Below, piece after piece: positions 8,441 to 17,671 of a stretch of 38,202 nucleotides of DNA. The stretch lies in NCBI GenBank assembly GCA_017453685.1, contig JAFTEL010000163.1:1-38202 (forward strand). The letters are read 5' to 3'. The notes under the pieces were generated by a model. It ran no database searches. It had not been told where the DNA came from and saw nothing but the letters and a program-made list of their open reading frames with translations. Origin of the DNA: Clostridia bacterium. GTDB lineage: Bacteria > Bacillota > Clostridia > Oscillospirales > Acutalibacteraceae. The position numbers were made by a program, and so were the translations under genes. Numbering within the stretch: the stretch's first letter is position 1; each line of letters begins with the position of its first letter.

Positions 8441-9838
8441 TTATCGGCGGTAGGATGTGCGAGCGGCTGCTCTTGCTCTTGCGCGGGCGCGTGCCGCTGC
8501 TCGCCTTCTGCGCGCCCTGCGCTTTTTCACAGAAACGGCGATCAGCAAAACGAGGAAAACCAAAACGACGGCGACCAGCGTGTTGTAAAGCCAGAACGGG
8601 ATCTTGTCGATATCTCGTCCGGCGACGACGTTGGTGGTGAAAACAAAGCCGTCGATATGATAGGTCGCGGTGCCCAGAACCTGATGCGATTTGACCGGCG
8701 CCTTGATCTCTTCCGCGAGGCGGAGCTGAGGCTTGACGTTGTCCGCCGTGAGCTCGTTGGGCGCGACGCAGGCAAGGTCGGTCTGAATATAAAGTTCGAG
8801 CGGGGGCGCGTCGGAAACGGCGTTTTCAACGGCTGCCTGACCGAGGGAGACTTTTCGGTCGGCGATCTGATGATAAGAATAGTTGTCGAAAACGAATTCC
8901 ATCAGCTTTTTGGTGTCGGAAAAGCGTTCGTTCAGCCCGCTTTTTTTGATCGAGCCGCCCAGAACGACGCAGATAAGGTTCAGGTCGTCCTTCTCCGCGG
9001 CGGAGACCAGACATTCCCCGGCGGGCGTGGTGTGTCCTGTTTTGATGCCCGTGCAATAGGGATAGTAGTACTCGGAGAAAGAGGGAAAGAGCATGGCGTT
9101 GGTGTTGGGGTAGATGCGGTCGGCTTTTTTGTGGATTCTCGTTGCGGGAACCGTGAATTCCTTCATTTTCACGATCTTGTTGAATTCTTTGTGCTTTTGA
9201 CATTCCTTCGCGATCAGGTACAGGTCGTAGGCGCTGCAATAGTGGTTCTGATCGTGAACGCCGTTCGGGTTGACGAAGTGCAGCGTTTCGCAGCCGAGTT
9301 CTTTGGCGCGCTTGTTGCAGGCTTCGGCGAACGCTTCCACGCTGCCGCTCACGTGCTCCGCCAGCGCGTAGGCGGCCTCGTTCGCGCTCGGGATCAGCAG
9401 CGCCTGCAGCAGGACCTTCACGCTGAACGATTCTCCCGCCTCCATCCCCGCGGTGGAATAGCCCGCGGGCACCATGGCAATGGCGCTTTTCGAGATGGTC
9501 ACGGTGTCGTTCACGTTGCAGTTTTCCAGCACCAGCAGCGCGGTGAGGATCTTGGTCGTGCTGGCGGGATACATCTTTTCATGGGCGTTCTTTTCATAGA
9601 ACACCTTGCCGCTCACGGGGTCGGCCAAATAAGCCGCTTTGCACCCGATGGCAGGGGTGTTTTCGCGCGTTTTCTGCTCTTCTTTGACGTATGCAAACGT
9701 GACCCGCGATTCATTCGCGATCTCATTGTTTTCATACAGCGAATCGGCAAACGAAGGACTTTCGGCATGCGCCAAAGAGGTGAACGGCGTCAGCAGGCAG
9801 CAGACCGTTAACAGATAAGTCAGAACTCTATTTTTCAC
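8441..9838 (-). CDS. D-alanyl-D-alanine carboxypeptidase (DacA/DacF-type, PBP5 family)
   Basis: A penicillin-binding protein that trims the terminal D-Ala of peptidoglycan stem peptides (465 aa). The N-terminus is a signal peptide ending LAHAE (about residues 1-26). The three active-site motifs are present: SxxK as PASTTK (Ser93, Lys96), SxN as SANEA (Ser151, Asn153) and KTG as GIKTGHT (266-268). A transmembrane segment (about 410-432, YNTLVAVVLVFLVLLIAV) anchors it, followed by a strongly basic Arg/Ala-rich tail. This differs from the amphipathic helix used by classical PBP5. The start is a GTG at 9838, six bases after GGGAGGG; an overlapping ATG is out of frame. Confidence 0.93.
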   Translation of the reverse strand: MKNRVLTYLLTVCCLLTPFTSLAHAESPSFADSLYENNEIANESRVTFAYVKEEQKTRENTPAIGCKAAYLADPVSGKVFYEKNAHEKMYPASTTKILTALLVLENCNVNDTVTISKSAIAMVPAGYSTAGMEAGESFSVKVLLQALLIPSANEAAYALAEHVSGSVEAFAEACNKRAKELGCETLHFVNPNGVHDQNHYCSAYDLYLIAKECQKHKEFNKIVKMKEFTVPATRIHKKADRIYPNTNAMLFPSFSEYYYPYCTGIKTGHTTPAGECLVSAAEKDDLNLICVVLGGSIKKSGLNERFSDTKKLMEFVFDNYSYHQIADRKVSLGQAAVENAVSDAPPLELYIQTDLACVAPNELTADNVKPQLRLAEEIKAPVKSHQVLGTATYHIDGFVFTTNVVAGRDIDKIPFWLYNTLVAVVLVFLVLLIAVSVKKRRARRRRAAARARARARAAARTSYRR

Positions 9839-9876
9839 ATCGAGCCCTCCCGAAAGGTAAATCCATATCCTGCCTG

Positions 9877-9905
9877 TTTATATCACAGCTCCCGGGTGAA
9901 GTCAA
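9877..9905 (-). promoter_or_regulatory. Sigma-A promoter of the carboxypeptidase gene
   Basis: Minus strand: TTGACT (9905-9900), 17-base spacer, TATAAA (9882-9877) with an upstream TGA forming an extended -10. About 40 bases before the GTG start. Confidence 0.82.
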
Positions 9906-9949
9906 GCGGCGCCGATGAGGAAATCTTTTTTATGAAAAACTCAATTTTT

Positions 9950-9991
9950 TTGGCGTTTTCCCTTTATTATATATATAATATGTGGTATAAT
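9950..9991 (+). promoter_or_regulatory. Promoter region of hom-lysC
   Basis: Two candidate -10 boxes lie in an AT-rich stretch: TATAAT at 9974-9979 (with TTGGCG at 9950-9955, spacer 18) and TATAAT at 9986-9991 preceded by TGG as an extended -10. The leader to the hom start is only about 60 bases; I see no T-box or other riboswitch in it. Confidence 0.7.
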
Positions 9992-10057
9992 AAATCGGTA
10001 AATTCGCAACCTGTATCTTTTGCAACCCCTCAAACCATTATCCACGGAGGAACCGTT

Positions 10058-11293
10058 ATGAACATTGCTATCATGGGTTACGGCGTTGTCGGCTCCGGCG
10101 TTGCCGAGGTGCTGAAGAAAAACCATGACCACATCGTGCAGAAAAGCATGCAGCCCAGCCTCGAGCTGACCCGCATCCTCGATCTGCGTGATTTCCCGGG
10201 CGACGAAAACGAAAAGCTTTTCACCAAGGACTTTAACGATATTCTCAACGACGAGACCATCGGCATCGTGGTCGAGACCATGGGCGGGCTCCATCCCGCT
10301 TACGATTTCGTGCTGGCGTGCCTGCAGGCGGGCAAAAGCGTCGTGACCTCCAACAAAGAGCTGGTCGCCGAAAAGGGCTACGAGCTGCTCAAGGTCGCGG
10401 AAGAGAACAACCTCAACTTCCTGTTTGAGGCGAGCGTGGGCGGCGGCATCCCGATCATCCGCCCCATCAGCCAGTGCCTTGCCGCCAACGAGATCGACGA
10501 GATCGCGGGCATCCTCAACGGCACCACCAACTTCATCCTCACCAAGATGATCCATGAGGGCATGAGCTTTGACGACGCGCTGAAATTGGCGCAGCAGCTC
10601 GGTTACGCCGAACGCAACCCCGCCGCCGACGTGGAAGGCATGGACACCTGCCGCAAGATCTGCATCTTAGCGTCGCTTTGCTTCGGCAACCACGTTTATC
10701 CCAACGAGGTCTACACCGAGGGCATCACCAAGCTGACCCTGGCCGACGTGAAATACGCGCAGGCGTGGGGCGGCGTGATCAAGCTCATCGGCCGCGCCAC
10801 CCGCTACGGCGACGGCAAGATCAGCGCCATGGTCACGCCGGCGTTCATTCAGGCGCACAGCCAACTGGCAGGCGTCGACGACGTATTCAACGCCATTTTG
10901 GTGCGCGGCGACGCCATCGGCGACGTGGTGTTCTACGGCAGAGGCGCGGGCAAGCTGCCCACCGCCAGCGCCGTTGTGGCGGACGTGATCGACTGCGCCA
11001 AGCACACCCAGCGCCGCAAGAACTTCGGCTGGGAAAACTGTATTCCCAACTATGTGGTCAGCTACCGCGATATCAAATGCCCGTTCTTCGTCCGCGTCGT
11101 TTCGTGCGACCCCGCCAAAGCGTGGGCAGCGGCGGAAAAGCATTTCGGCGAGATCAAGCGCCTGACCTACGACGGCGCGCCGCAGGATGAGATCGGCTTC
11201 ATCACCCCGATGATGACGCAGCGTGAGTTCGACGAAAAAGCAGCCGTTTCCGGCTTGACGATCGGCAGCATGATCCGAGTCACGGATTATTGA
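10058..11293 (+). CDS. hom: Homoserine dehydrogenase
   Basis: Reduces aspartate semialdehyde to homoserine at the branch to threonine and methionine (411 aa). The Rossmann motif GYGVVGSG starts at residue 7; the substrate and catalytic region includes VVTSNKELVAEKGYELL, GILNGTTNFILTKM and GYAERNPAADVEGMD. The C-terminal part after about residue 340 looks like an ACT-type regulatory domain (VVSYRDIKCPFFVRV), probably for threonine feedback. The open frame extends 162 bases upstream, but ATG 10058 has GGAGG eight bases before it and begins the conserved sequence, and the extension covers the promoter. lysC follows after 41 bases. Confidence 0.96.
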   Translation: MNIAIMGYGVVGSGVAEVLKKNHDHIVQKSMQPSLELTRILDLRDFPGDENEKLFTKDFNDILNDETIGIVVETMGGLHPAYDFVLACLQAGKSVVTSNKELVAEKGYELLKVAEENNLNFLFEASVGGGIPIIRPISQCLAANEIDEIAGILNGTTNFILTKMIHEGMSFDDALKLAQQLGYAERNPAADVEGMDTCRKICILASLCFGNHVYPNEVYTEGITKLTLADVKYAQAWGGVIKLIGRATRYGDGKISAMVTPAFIQAHSQLAGVDDVFNAILVRGDAIGDVVFYGRGAGKLPTASAVVADVIDCAKHTQRRKNFGWENCIPNYVVSYRDIKCPFFVRVVSCDPAKAWAAAEKHFGEIKRLTYDGAPQDEIGFITPMMTQREFDEKAAVSGLTIGSMIRVTDY

Positions 11294-11334
11294 TCGGCCG
11301 AATAGACTGAACACAGGCACAGGAGGTTTTCAAT

Positions 11335-12546
11335 ATGGCACTTATCGTACAGAAATTCGGCGGCAGCTCCGTTGCCAACGCAGAGCGTCTGCGCAACGTG
11401 GCTTCCATCATTACCGACACTTATAAGCAGGGCAACGACGTTGTGGCGGTCGTTTCCGCGCAGGGCGACACCACCGACGACCTGATCGAAAAAGCCGCGG
11501 AGATCAACCCCAAGGCTTCCAAGCGCGAAATGGATTCGCTGCTCAGCGCGGGCGAGCAAATGTCCAGCGCGCTGCTCGCCATGGCGATCGAGGCGATGGG
11601 TTATCCCGTCGTTTCGCTGCTCGGCTGGCAGGCGGGCTTCCGCACCGACCGGCACTACGGCTCGGCGCGCATCAAGGCCATTCAGCCCGAACGCCTGAAA
11701 GCGGAGATCGACAAGAAAAAGATCGTCATCGTCGCGGGCTTCCAGGGGCTGAACAGCTATGACGACATCACCACGCTCGGCCGCGGCGGGTCCGACACCA
11801 GCGCAGTGGCGATCGCCGCCGCGCTCCACGCCGACCGCTGCCAGATCTTCACCGACGTGGAGGGCGTCTACACCGCCGACCCCCGCAAGGTCGAGGGCGC
11901 GCGCAAGCTCAATGAGATTACTTACGACGAAATGCTTGAACTGGCGACGCTCGGCGCGCAGGTTCTCAACAACCGTTCGGTTGAAATGGCAAAGAAATAC
12001 AACGTTGAGGTGGAAGTGCTTTCCAGCCTGAAACGTGTTCCCGGCACTATTGTTAAGGAGGTAGCAAAAATGGAAAAAATGTTAGTCAGAGGCGTCACGA
12101 AGGATACCGACGTCGCCCGTATCTCGATCATTGGCGTGCCCGATATCCCCGGCATCGCGTTCAAAATCTTCTCCAAGCTCGCCGCGATGAACATGAACGT
12201 TGACATCATTCTGCAGTCCGTCGGCAGGAACAACACCAAGGACATCATCTTCACCGTCAGCAAGGCCAACGGCGAGGCCGCCGTGACCGCGCTGAAGGAA
12301 TCCATTGACTGCCTCGAAGGGCTCGACATCCTGTGCGACACCAACGTCGCGAAGATTTCCGTTGTCGGCGCGGGCATGGAGACCCACCCCGGCACCGCCT
12401 CCAAGATGTTTGAAGCGCTGTATGAGAACGACATCAACATTCAGATGATCTCCACGAGTGAGATCAAAATCTCCGTTCTCATCGATCTGGAAAGCGCCGA
12501 CCGCGCCGTTTCCGCCGTTCATAAGGCGTTCTTCCCGGTAGATTGA
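11335..12546 (+). CDS. lysC: Aspartate kinase (monofunctional, with C-terminal ACT domains)
   Basis: Phosphorylates aspartate, the first step toward lysine, threonine and methionine (403 aa). The kinase domain begins with the KFGGSS nucleotide motif (from residue 7) and contains GRGGSDTSAVAIAAAL and FTDVEGVYTADPR. Two ACT domains follow (about 260-403) that bind the feedback amino acid. AGGAGG precedes the ATG. Within the gene an AAGGAGGT (12055-12062) sits eight bases before an in-frame ATG at 12070, so a separate beta subunit of 158 aa made of the ACT domains is expected, as known for Bacillus lysC. Operon partner of hom. Confidence 0.96.
   Translation: MALIVQKFGGSSVANAERLRNVASIITDTYKQGNDVVAVVSAQGDTTDDLIEKAAEINPKASKREMDSLLSAGEQMSSALLAMAIEAMGYPVVSLLGWQAGFRTDRHYGSARIKAIQPERLKAEIDKKKIVIVAGFQGLNSYDDITTLGRGGSDTSAVAIAAALHADRCQIFTDVEGVYTADPRKVEGARKLNEITYDEMLELATLGAQVLNNRSVEMAKKYNVEVEVLSSLKRVPGTIVKEVAKMEKMLVRGVTKDTDVARISIIGVPDIPGIAFKIFSKLAAMNMNVDIILQSVGRNNTKDIIFTVSKANGEAAVTALKESIDCLEGLDILCDTNVAKISVVGAGMETHPGTASKMFEALYENDINIQMISTSEIKISVLIDLESADRAVSAVHKAFFPVD
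12055..12546 (+). other. lysC: Internal ribosome site and start for aspartokinase beta subunit
   Basis: AAGGAGGT at 12055-12062 followed eight bases later by an in-frame ATG (12070, Met246). It would yield MEKMLVRGVTKDTDVARISI onward, 158 aa, exactly the ACT regulatory region. Bacillus subtilis aspartokinase II is known to make such a nested beta subunit of similar size. The strength and spacing of the site are seen; its use is inference from the family. Confidence 0.75.
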
Positions 12547-12574
12547 TCGTTTGTAATTTGTAAAAAAGGAATCT

Positions 12575-12601
12575 CTGCGGCTTGAGTACAATCAACCGCA
12601 G
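12575..12601 (+). other. Hairpin in the gyrA 5' leader
   Basis: CTGCGG (12575-12580) pairs with CCGCAG (12596-12601) and TTGA (12582-12585) with TCAA (12592-12595), leaving one bulged C and a six-base loop. It ends two bases before the gyrA ribosome site and has no U-tract, so it is not a terminator. Function unknown. Confidence 0.45.
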
Positions 12602-12615
12602 ACAAGGTGATAACA

Positions 12616-15141
12616 ATGGGTTTTGATGAACAATCGGTTGCCAACCAGAGAATCATCGACGTGGAACTGAGCAACAAAATGCGCAAATCCTTTTTGGATT
12701 ATTCCATGTCGGTCATCACGGCGCGCGCGCTTCCCGACGTGCGCGACGGTCTCAAGCCGGTTCACAGAAGAATACTCTACACCATGTTTGAAAAATCGCT
12801 CTATCCCAACGAGCCTTACCGCAAATGCGCCGACACGGTCGGTCAGGTGCTGGGCAGCTATCACCCGCACGGCGACGCGTCCGTTTACGACGCGATGGTT
12901 CGTTTGGCGCAGAGCTTTTCCATGCGCTATACGCTGGTCGACGGTCACGGCAACTTCGGCTCGATCGACGGCGATCCGCCGGCTGCCTACCGTTACACCG
13001 AGTCGCGCATGAGCAAGGTCTCCATGGAGATGCTCGCCGATATCGACAAGGACACCGTCGATTTCGTGCCGAACTATGACGACCGCCTCAAGGAGCCGGT
13101 CGTACTGCCCTCCCGCATCCCGAACCTGCTCATCAACGGCTCCACCGGCATCGCGGTCGGCATGGCGACGAATATCCCGCCGCACAATCTCCGCGAAGTG
13201 ATCGACGGCATGTGCTTCCTCATCGACAATCCCGACGCGGAGCTTGCCGAACTGATGGAACACATCAAAGGCCCCGATTTCCCGACCGCCGGCGTCATCA
13301 TGGGCCGCGCGGGCATCCGCGCCGCTTACGCGACGGGTCGCGGCAAGATCGTCGTGCGCGCCAAGGCGGAGATCAAGGAGGACAAGCCCGGGCGTTTTTC
13401 CATCAACGTCACCGAAATTCCCTACATGGTCAACAAGGCGCGGCTGATCGAAAGCATTGCCGATCTGGTCAAGGATAAGCGCATCGAGGGCATTTCCGAT
13501 ATCAACGACTATTCCGCCATCGAGGGCATGCACATCGTCATCGAGCTCAAGCGCGACGCGAACCCGCAGGTGGTGCTCAACCAGCTGTTCAGCTATACGC
13601 AATTGCAGACCTCCTTCAGCGTCATCATGCTCGCGCTGGTCGACGGGGTGCCCCGCATCCTTTCGCTCAAGGAGATGCTCGAAAACTACATCGCCTTCCA
13701 GTGTGAGGTCATCACCCGCCGCACGCAGTTCAATCTGCGCAAGGCGCAGGAGCGGGCGCATATCTTAGAGGGTTACATCCTCGCGCTGGATTATATCGAC
13801 GAAGTCATCAACATCCTGCGTTCCTCGCCCGATCAGGCCACCGGCAAGCAGCGCTTGATGGAGCGGTTCGGCTTCGATGAGATTCAGGCGCAGAAGATCG
13901 TCGAAATGCGCTTGGGGCAGTTGACCGGCATGGAACGTCAGAAGCTGCTCGACGAAATGGCGCAGCTCAAGGCGAAGATCGCCGAATACACCGACATCCT
14001 CGGCAGCGAAGCGCGCGTGAAGCAGATCGTCAAAGAGGAGGCAACGGTGCTTGCCAACAAATACGGCGACGACCGCCGCACGGAAATCTGCAACGTGAGC
14101 GGCGAAGTGGATATCGAAGACCTGATCCCCGAAGAGGAATGTGTCTTCACGCTCACCGAGCGCGGCTATCTCAAGCGCATGCCGACCGATACCTACCGCT
14201 CTCAGCGCAGAGGCGGGCGCGGCATCATGGGCATGACCCGCCGCGAGGAGGACACAGTGAAAACGATGTTCACCTGCTCGACGCACGACTATATCATGTT
14301 CTTCACCGATTACGGCAGAGCGTACAAGCTCAAGGGCTATGAGATTCCCGAAAGCTCCCGTACGGGCAAGGGCGTGAACGCGGTCAACATTCTGCCGCTC
14401 GACACGGAAGAGAAAATTTCCGCCATGCTCCGCGTTCCGGCGGAAGCGAACGGCGAATATCTCTGCATGGTCACCCGCAACGGCATCATCAAGCGCACCC
14501 TGCTTGACGCATATAAAAACATCCGCAAAAACGGCGTGATCGCCATCACGCTCGACGAGGATGACGCGCTGGCGTGGGTCAAGCTCACCAACGGCGAGGA
14601 CGATCTGCTCGTGGGCACCCGCAAGGGCATGTCGATCCTATTCAAGGAGACCGACGCCAGAGCCATCGGGCGCACCGCGCGCGGCGTGAAAGCCATCGAA
14701 CTGCGCGAAGGCGACGAGGTGGTCGGCTTCGACGTACTCAAGGAGGACGCCGTGGTGCTCACCGTCACCGAGACCGGCTATGGCCGCCGCAGCGTCAAAG
14801 CGGAATACCGGATGCAGTCCCGCGGCGGCAAGGGCGTCATCAACTACAAGACCGACAAGTTCGGCGATGTGGCGGCGCTCATCACCGTGGAAGACGAGGA
14901 CGACATCATCCTCATTTCCTCCGGCGGCATCATCATCCGCATGCCGGCGGATACCATCAGCACCTTCTCCCGCACCTCCAAGGGCGTGCGCATCATGCGC
15001 ATGACGGAGGGGGACAAGCTCGTGACCGTGACGACGGCGGAGCGCGAGCCGGAAGAACTGCCGGATGAAGCGGAAGAACAGCCGACCGAAGAGCAGCCGG
15101 CCGAAGGATCGGCGCCGGCGGATGAAACGGCGGAAGATTAA
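12616..15141 (+). CDS. gyrA: DNA gyrase subunit A
   Basis: The breakage-reunion subunit of the type II topoisomerase that introduces negative supercoils (841 aa). The catalytic tyrosine is Tyr127 in [11 protein letters not shown]. The quinolone-determining region reads [17 protein letters not shown]; the position equal to E. coli Ser83 is Ala88, and Asp87 is conserved as Asp92. The GyrA box QRRGGRG near residue 530 and six-bladed C-terminal repeats ([12 protein letters not shown] and similar) separate it from ParC. The C-terminus is a Glu/Pro/Ala-rich acidic tail. ATG 12616 is used because AAGGTG at 12604-12609 precedes it; a GTG at 12607 overlaps that site. gyrB is not adjacent here. Confidence 0.97.
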   Translation: MGFDEQSVANQRIIDVELSNKMRKSFLDYSMSVITARALPDVRDGLKPVHRRILYTMFEKSLYPNEPYRKCADTVGQVLGSYHPHGDASVYDAMVRLAQSFSMRYTLVDGHGNFGSIDGDPPAAYRYTESRMSKVSMEMLADIDKDTVDFVPNYDDRLKEPVVLPSRIPNLLINGSTGIAVGMATNIPPHNLREVIDGMCFLIDNPDAELAELMEHIKGPDFPTAGVIMGRAGIRAAYATGRGKIVVRAKAEIKEDKPGRFSINVTEIPYMVNKARLIESIADLVKDKRIEGISDINDYSAIEGMHIVIELKRDANPQVVLNQLFSYTQLQTSFSVIMLALVDGVPRILSLKEMLENYIAFQCEVITRRTQFNLRKAQERAHILEGYILALDYIDEVINILRSSPDQATGKQRLMERFGFDEIQAQKIVEMRLGQLTGMERQKLLDEMAQLKAKIAEYTDILGSEARVKQIVKEEATVLANKYGDDRRTEICNVSGEVDIEDLIPEEECVFTLTERGYLKRMPTDTYRSQRRGGRGIMGMTRREEDTVKTMFTCSTHDYIMFFTDYGRAYKLKGYEIPESSRTGKGVNAVNILPLDTEEKISAMLRVPAEANGEYLCMVTRNGIIKRTLLDAYKNIRKNGVIAITLDEDDALAWVKLTNGEDDLLVGTRKGMSILFKETDARAIGRTARGVKAIELREGDEVVGFDVLKEDAVVLTVTETGYGRRSVKAEYRMQSRGGKGVINYKTDKFGDVAALITVEDEDDIILISSGGIIIRMPADTISTFSRTSKGVRIMRMTEGDKLVTVTTAEREPEELPDEAEEQPTEEQPAEGSAPADETAED

Positions 15142-15172
15142 TCGCAACGGAGAAAAGAAAGAGATAGTGGGT

Positions 15173-16720
15173 ATGAACGAGAACAAACCGAGCAAGCGGG
15201 AATATGAGGACGTTTATTCCTCTTCCTCCCGACAGCCCCAGCCCTATCGGCGCGGGCATAAACCCATGGAGCAGCGGGAGATCATCTATCCCAACAAGCT
15301 CCTGGAGTTCCTGTGCAAGGACAACAAGAAGAACACCAAACGCCTTCTGGTCGGCATTTTGGTCTTTTTGGTGCTGTTTGCCGCCTTCGTGGTGGGCAGC
15401 TTCATCAACGATAAGCTCAACATCATCCACACCGGCGACGAGGTTTTCACCGGCGTTGACGATGAGGATTACAGCGAGAATTTCGATGAAGAACAGTTCC
15501 AGGCCATGCATGAGATCTCCAGCGCCGCTTCGCTGAACGATCTGCTGAAAAAGTGGCACAACAACGGCGGCGAGCTGATGCATCAGAAGTTCATCATCAA
15601 CGTGCTTTTGATCGGCATCGACGGGAAGGACGGCGTGACCAAGGGCGGCAATTCCGACTCGCTCATTCTGGTCTCCATCAATAAAAAGACCGAGAAGATC
15701 ACGCTGGTCTCCTTCATGCGCGACAGCCTGTCTTACTATGAAGTGAACGGCAGAGGCTATTGGAGCAAGGTCAACGCTGCTTACGCCAGAGGCGGCGCGA
15801 ACGCCACGGTGCAGACGCTGGAGAACGATTACAAGGTCGACATCGACTATTACGTCGCCGTCGATTTCAGCACCTTCCCCAAGGTGATCGACGCGCTGGG
15901 CGGCATCACGGTCAACGTGCAGGAATATGAGCAAAAATATATTAACCGCACCACGCATGCGATCAAAAAGATCCCGAACTACGGCGAGGTGAAGCTCGAC
16001 GGTGCGCAGGCATTGGTTTACAGCCGCATCCGCCACAGCGACGCGGACAGCGACGTGTCCAGAACACGCCGCCAGCGCACGGTGATCGAGGCGCTGATCA
16101 AGAGCGCGAAGGGCGCGACCAAGGGTCAGCTGCTCAACGCCATCGACAAGCTCCTGCCGTATCTCGGCACCGACTGCCCCAAGAACAAGATCGTCAGCTA
16201 CGGGGCGCAGGCTCTGACGCAGGATTGGATGGATTACGAGATCGTCAACGTCACCATGCCGGACGAAGACTGCCGCAGAGACGCCATGATCAACGGTCAG
16301 TCGCTTTGGGTGGTGGATTATCCGCTCGCCGCGCAAAAGGTGCAGCTGGCGGTTTACGGCACGACCAACATTGAGTTGACGGACGGCCGCATTACGGCGT
16401 TCTACTACGTCCGCAACAATTCCGGCTCGTCGTCCGGCGCTTACCGCAAGACCGGCACCACGAGCGCTTATCAGGCGGGCAGCACAAAGGCGAGCGCCAC
16501 TTACGCCACCACCAAGCCCAGCGCGAACCTCGATTCGGACGAAGACGGGACCACCCGCAAGAGCATCTTCAACAAGGTCACGACGGCGCCGGTCGATCAG
16601 GGCGGCGATGACGACAAAGCCGACAGCAACGATAACGAGAACACGACCAAAGGCAACAGGATCAGCAACATCATCGGCAAAAAAGATGACGAAAAAGAGA
16701 CTCAGGCGCCTGACGATTAA
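15173..16720 (+). CDS. LytR-CpsA-Psr (LCP) family cell-envelope polymer transferase
   Basis: LCP proteins attach teichoic acids or capsular polymers to peptidoglycan from undecaprenyl-linked precursors. This one (515 aa) has a cytoplasmic basic and Ser-rich head, one transmembrane segment (about residues 57-78, GILVFLVLFAAFVVGSF) and an extracellular LCP domain (about 140-340) with VLLIGIDGKDG, NSDSLILVSI, SFMRDSL, VNAAYARGG, and the arginine motif YSRIRHSDADSD. The last about 100 residues are Ser/Thr/Lys- and Asp-rich low complexity. ATG 15173 is chosen; the frame stays open upstream into gyrA but ribosome-binding sequence is weak for all options. It follows gyrA by 31 bases. Confidence 0.93.
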   Translation: MNENKPSKREYEDVYSSSSRQPQPYRRGHKPMEQREIIYPNKLLEFLCKDNKKNTKRLLVGILVFLVLFAAFVVGSFINDKLNIIHTGDEVFTGVDDEDYSENFDEEQFQAMHEISSAASLNDLLKKWHNNGGELMHQKFIINVLLIGIDGKDGVTKGGNSDSLILVSINKKTEKITLVSFMRDSLSYYEVNGRGYWSKVNAAYARGGANATVQTLENDYKVDIDYYVAVDFSTFPKVIDALGGITVNVQEYEQKYINRTTHAIKKIPNYGEVKLDGAQALVYSRIRHSDADSDVSRTRRQRTVIEALIKSAKGATKGQLLNAIDKLLPYLGTDCPKNKIVSYGAQALTQDWMDYEIVNVTMPDEDCRRDAMINGQSLWVVDYPLAAQKVQLAVYGTTNIELTDGRITAFYYVRNNSGSSSGAYRKTGTTSAYQAGSTKASATYATTKPSANLDSDEDGTTRKSIFNKVTTAPVDQGGDDDKADSNDNENTTKGNRISNIIGKKDDEKETQAPDD

Positions 16721-16729
16721 AACAGAGAA

Positions 16730-16765
16730 GGGGATGAAACGAAGCAATTCGTTTCACCCCCTTTT
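16730..16765 (+). terminator. Rho-independent terminator after the LCP gene
   Basis: A 14-position stem (16730-16743 with 16748-16761, one A/C mismatch) closed by a GCAA tetraloop, then TTTT. Confidence 0.87.
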
Positions 16766-16786
16766 GCGCTTCAAAGGAAGAATGAT

Positions 16787-17647
16787 ATGAGCAAGTTTTT
16801 GGAAGACCTCAAAGCATTTTGTCTGCAGAACGATTATCGCGTCTACTCCATCGGCGAGATCAAAGACGGCGGCGCGGCGGAAGAGATCGCCGTCGTGCCG
16901 GGCAACGCCTGTCAGAACGGCTATTCCATCGCCAAGCTGTTCACCGTCACGGGCATCGGGCTGCTGTATGACCGCGGCAGGATCGCGCCGCAGGACCGCG
17001 TGGTCGATCTGCTGGGCAGTGATTGTCCGCGCTATGCCGATCCCCGCTGGGAACGGGTGACGGTGCATCATCTGCTCACCCACACCGCAGGTCTGCCTGG
17101 CGGTTGTCTGGATATCGACGTGCTGGACAGCACCACGTTCGGCGAAGATTATCTGCAATATCTGTTTTCGCTGCCCTTCCTCGCCGACCCCGGCGAAAAG
17201 GAGGCGTATTCCGACGGCGCTTTTTATCTGCTGAGCTGTCTGGCGGAACGTCTGGCGGGCAAGTGCCTGCTGGATTATTTGTGGCAGGAGCTGTTCTTCC
17301 CGCTCGGCGTGCGTGAGGCCGCGTGGAGCTGCTGCCCCAAAGGGCACAACATGGGTGCGACGGGGCTGTATATGCGCAGCGACGACACCGCCAAGCTCGG
17401 CGAACTCTACCGCAGCGGCGGCGTGTATCAGGGCGCGCGCTATCTGTCGGAGGAATGGGTGGCGTTGGCGAAAAAAGAGCAGTATGAACTGCATCCGTTC
17501 GGCGTCGGCAGCATCTACGGCAAGGGCGGCATGTGCGGACAAAAGCTGTTCATCGACCCCGACAAAAACCGCGTGATCGCGTTTCATGCCTACGTTGAGG
17601 TCGATTCGGACGCCATCATGAATTTTGAACGCAATTATGCGGAATAA
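16787..17647 (+). CDS. Beta-lactamase-fold serine hydrolase
   Basis: A 286-aa member of the class C beta-lactamase/esterase superfamily. The SxxK motif is YSIAK (Ser47, Lys50); the second motif is Tyr141-Ser-Asp, with Asp in place of the more common Asn; HHLLTHTAGLPGG is the family signature. The expected third motif is not clear, though the end has a glycine-rich GSIYGKGGMCGQ strand. It is shorter than true class C beta-lactamases (about 360 aa) and lacks a signal peptide, so an esterase or peptidase role in the cytoplasm is more likely than antibiotic resistance. AAAGGAAG precedes the ATG. The next gene starts 24 bases later. Confidence 0.87.
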   Translation: MSKFLEDLKAFCLQNDYRVYSIGEIKDGGAAEEIAVVPGNACQNGYSIAKLFTVTGIGLLYDRGRIAPQDRVVDLLGSDCPRYADPRWERVTVHHLLTHTAGLPGGCLDIDVLDSTTFGEDYLQYLFSLPFLADPGEKEAYSDGAFYLLSCLAERLAGKCLLDYLWQELFFPLGVREAAWSCCPKGHNMGATGLYMRSDDTAKLGELYRSGGVYQGARYLSEEWVALAKKEQYELHPFGVGSIYGKGGMCGQKLFIDPDKNRVIAFHAYVEVDSDAIMNFERNYAE

Positions 17648-17671
17648 AACGGAACGAAGGAGGCTGACGGT

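Noticed and set aside
9896..10057. N-terminal extension of homoserine dehydrogenase or a small leader peptide gene
   Set aside because: The stretch covers the promoter -10 boxes and encodes a non-conserved sequence; ATG 10058 has a good ribosome site.
9906..10057. T-box or amino-acid riboswitch before hom
   Set aside because: The leader after the promoter is only about 60 bases, with no specifier loop, antiterminator or terminator hairpin visible.
12564..12592. Promoter for gyrA with TACAAT at 12587-12592
   Set aside because: No -35-like hexamer at 16-18 bases, no TGn, and the TACAAT lies in the loop and arm of a hairpin.
14993..16747. Minus-strand frame of about 584 codons opposite the LCP gene
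   Set aside because: The LCP protein on the plus strand has clear motifs; the antisense product has no recognisable domain and no ribosome site.
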